In this document: positions 5,157-5,232 of the stretch, piece after piece
Position numbering within the stretch: position 1 is the first letter of the stretch
How the letters are laid out: the number at the start of each line of letters is the position of its first letter
From: Treponema sp.
GTDB lineage: Bacteria; Spirochaetota; Spirochaetia; Treponematales; Breznakiellaceae
Direction of reading: 5' to 3'
Assembly (NCBI GenBank): GCA_031263265.1
Contig: JAISGE010000059.1
Coordinates: 1-5,232 of the forward strand
DNA length: 5,232 bases
Notes under the pieces: model-generated
What the model saw: only the letters and a program-made list of their open reading frames with translations
The model's database searches: none
What the model was told of the DNA's origin: nothing
Position numbers and translations under genes: made by a program

Positions 5157-5199
5157 AAACCAAGGAGTTTCCGCGGGTTTCATGGGTTTTCTTGGTTCC
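5157..5199. repeat. Inverted repeat upstream of the AI-2E/PerM promoter
   Basis: GAAACCAAG (5157-5165) and CTTGGTTCC (5191-5199) are complementary over 7 consecutive bases, extending to 9 with one wobble in the minus-strand RNA. The 25-bp centre includes a CCGCGG palindrome. Its place just upstream of the -35 box would suit an operator or a loop element. It lies outside the transcript predicted from the promoter at 5123-5151. Confidence 0.3.
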
Positions 5200-5232
5200 A
5201 CCCCTTTGAAAGTATGCCATAATCGGCGTATA

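Noticed and set aside
5116..5220. N-terminal extension of the AI-2E/PerM protein to ATG 5220
   Set aside because: No ribosome site is visible before 5220, the extension is basic and unlike family N-termini, and the best promoter lies inside it. Only 12 nt of upstream sequence are available, so this is not final.
1..5232. CRISPR arrays, tRNA or rRNA genes, transposase genes, phage attachment sites
   Set aside because: None seen: no regularly spaced direct repeats, no cloverleaf-like segment or rRNA motif noticed, and no recombinase-like reading frame.

Overview
The window carries five protein-coding genes, all on the minus strand, so transcription runs from high to low coordinates. Base composition is intermediate (by eye just under 50% G+C). 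The protein set looks like a spirochaete, most likely a Treponema-type host-associated bacterium. Two adjacent lipoproteins have relaxed lipoboxes, the endonuclease/exonuclease/phosphatase lipoprotein is of a style common in treponemes, and short repeats sit in the leaders. This taxonomic call is inference from protein style and was not checked by a search.

In order of transcription (right to left): (1) an AI-2E/PerM-family membrane protein (about 5115-4003) with a near-consensus sigma70 promoter right at its start codon; (2) a 132-nt intergenic leader with repeat copy B; (3) a small stand-alone ACT-domain protein of the UPF0237 type (3870-3601); (4) a 137-nt leader with repeat copy A; (5) a SulP/SLC26-family anion permease with a C-terminal STAS domain (3463-1760); (6) a 126-nt spacer; (7) a predicted lipoprotein of unknown function (1633-758); (8) a 148-nt spacer; (9) the N-terminal two thirds or so of a predicted endonuclease/exonuclease/phosphatase-superfamily lipoprotein (609-1), cut by the window edge.

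The genes are co-oriented but separated by 126-148 nt, without overlaps between the main genes. They do not form an obvious single pathway: two inner-membrane transporters, a small amino-acid-type regulatory domain and two envelope lipoproteins. They could be partly cotranscribed, since I see no convincing intrinsic terminator between any pair.

The most interesting signal is in the leaders. The segments just upstream of the ACT gene and of the SulP gene share a 37-nt core (33/37 identical, all four differences transitions) in the same orientation. In both copies the core supplies the ATG of a tiny arginine/lysine-rich upstream reading frame (MRRTRKK and MRRMRKKRF). In both cases its stop codon overlaps the start codon of the downstream gene (ATGA and TAATG). 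The SulP copy is also enclosed by a 9-bp perfect inverted repeat whose inner arm lies 6 nt before the SulP start. The ACT copy carries two GC-rich hairpins, one with a 6-nt loop exactly complementary to the region holding the mini-ORF start codon. This could be a dispersed palindromic element that also works as a translational leader. Whether it is regulatory or just a MITE/REP-like repeat cannot be decided from one window.
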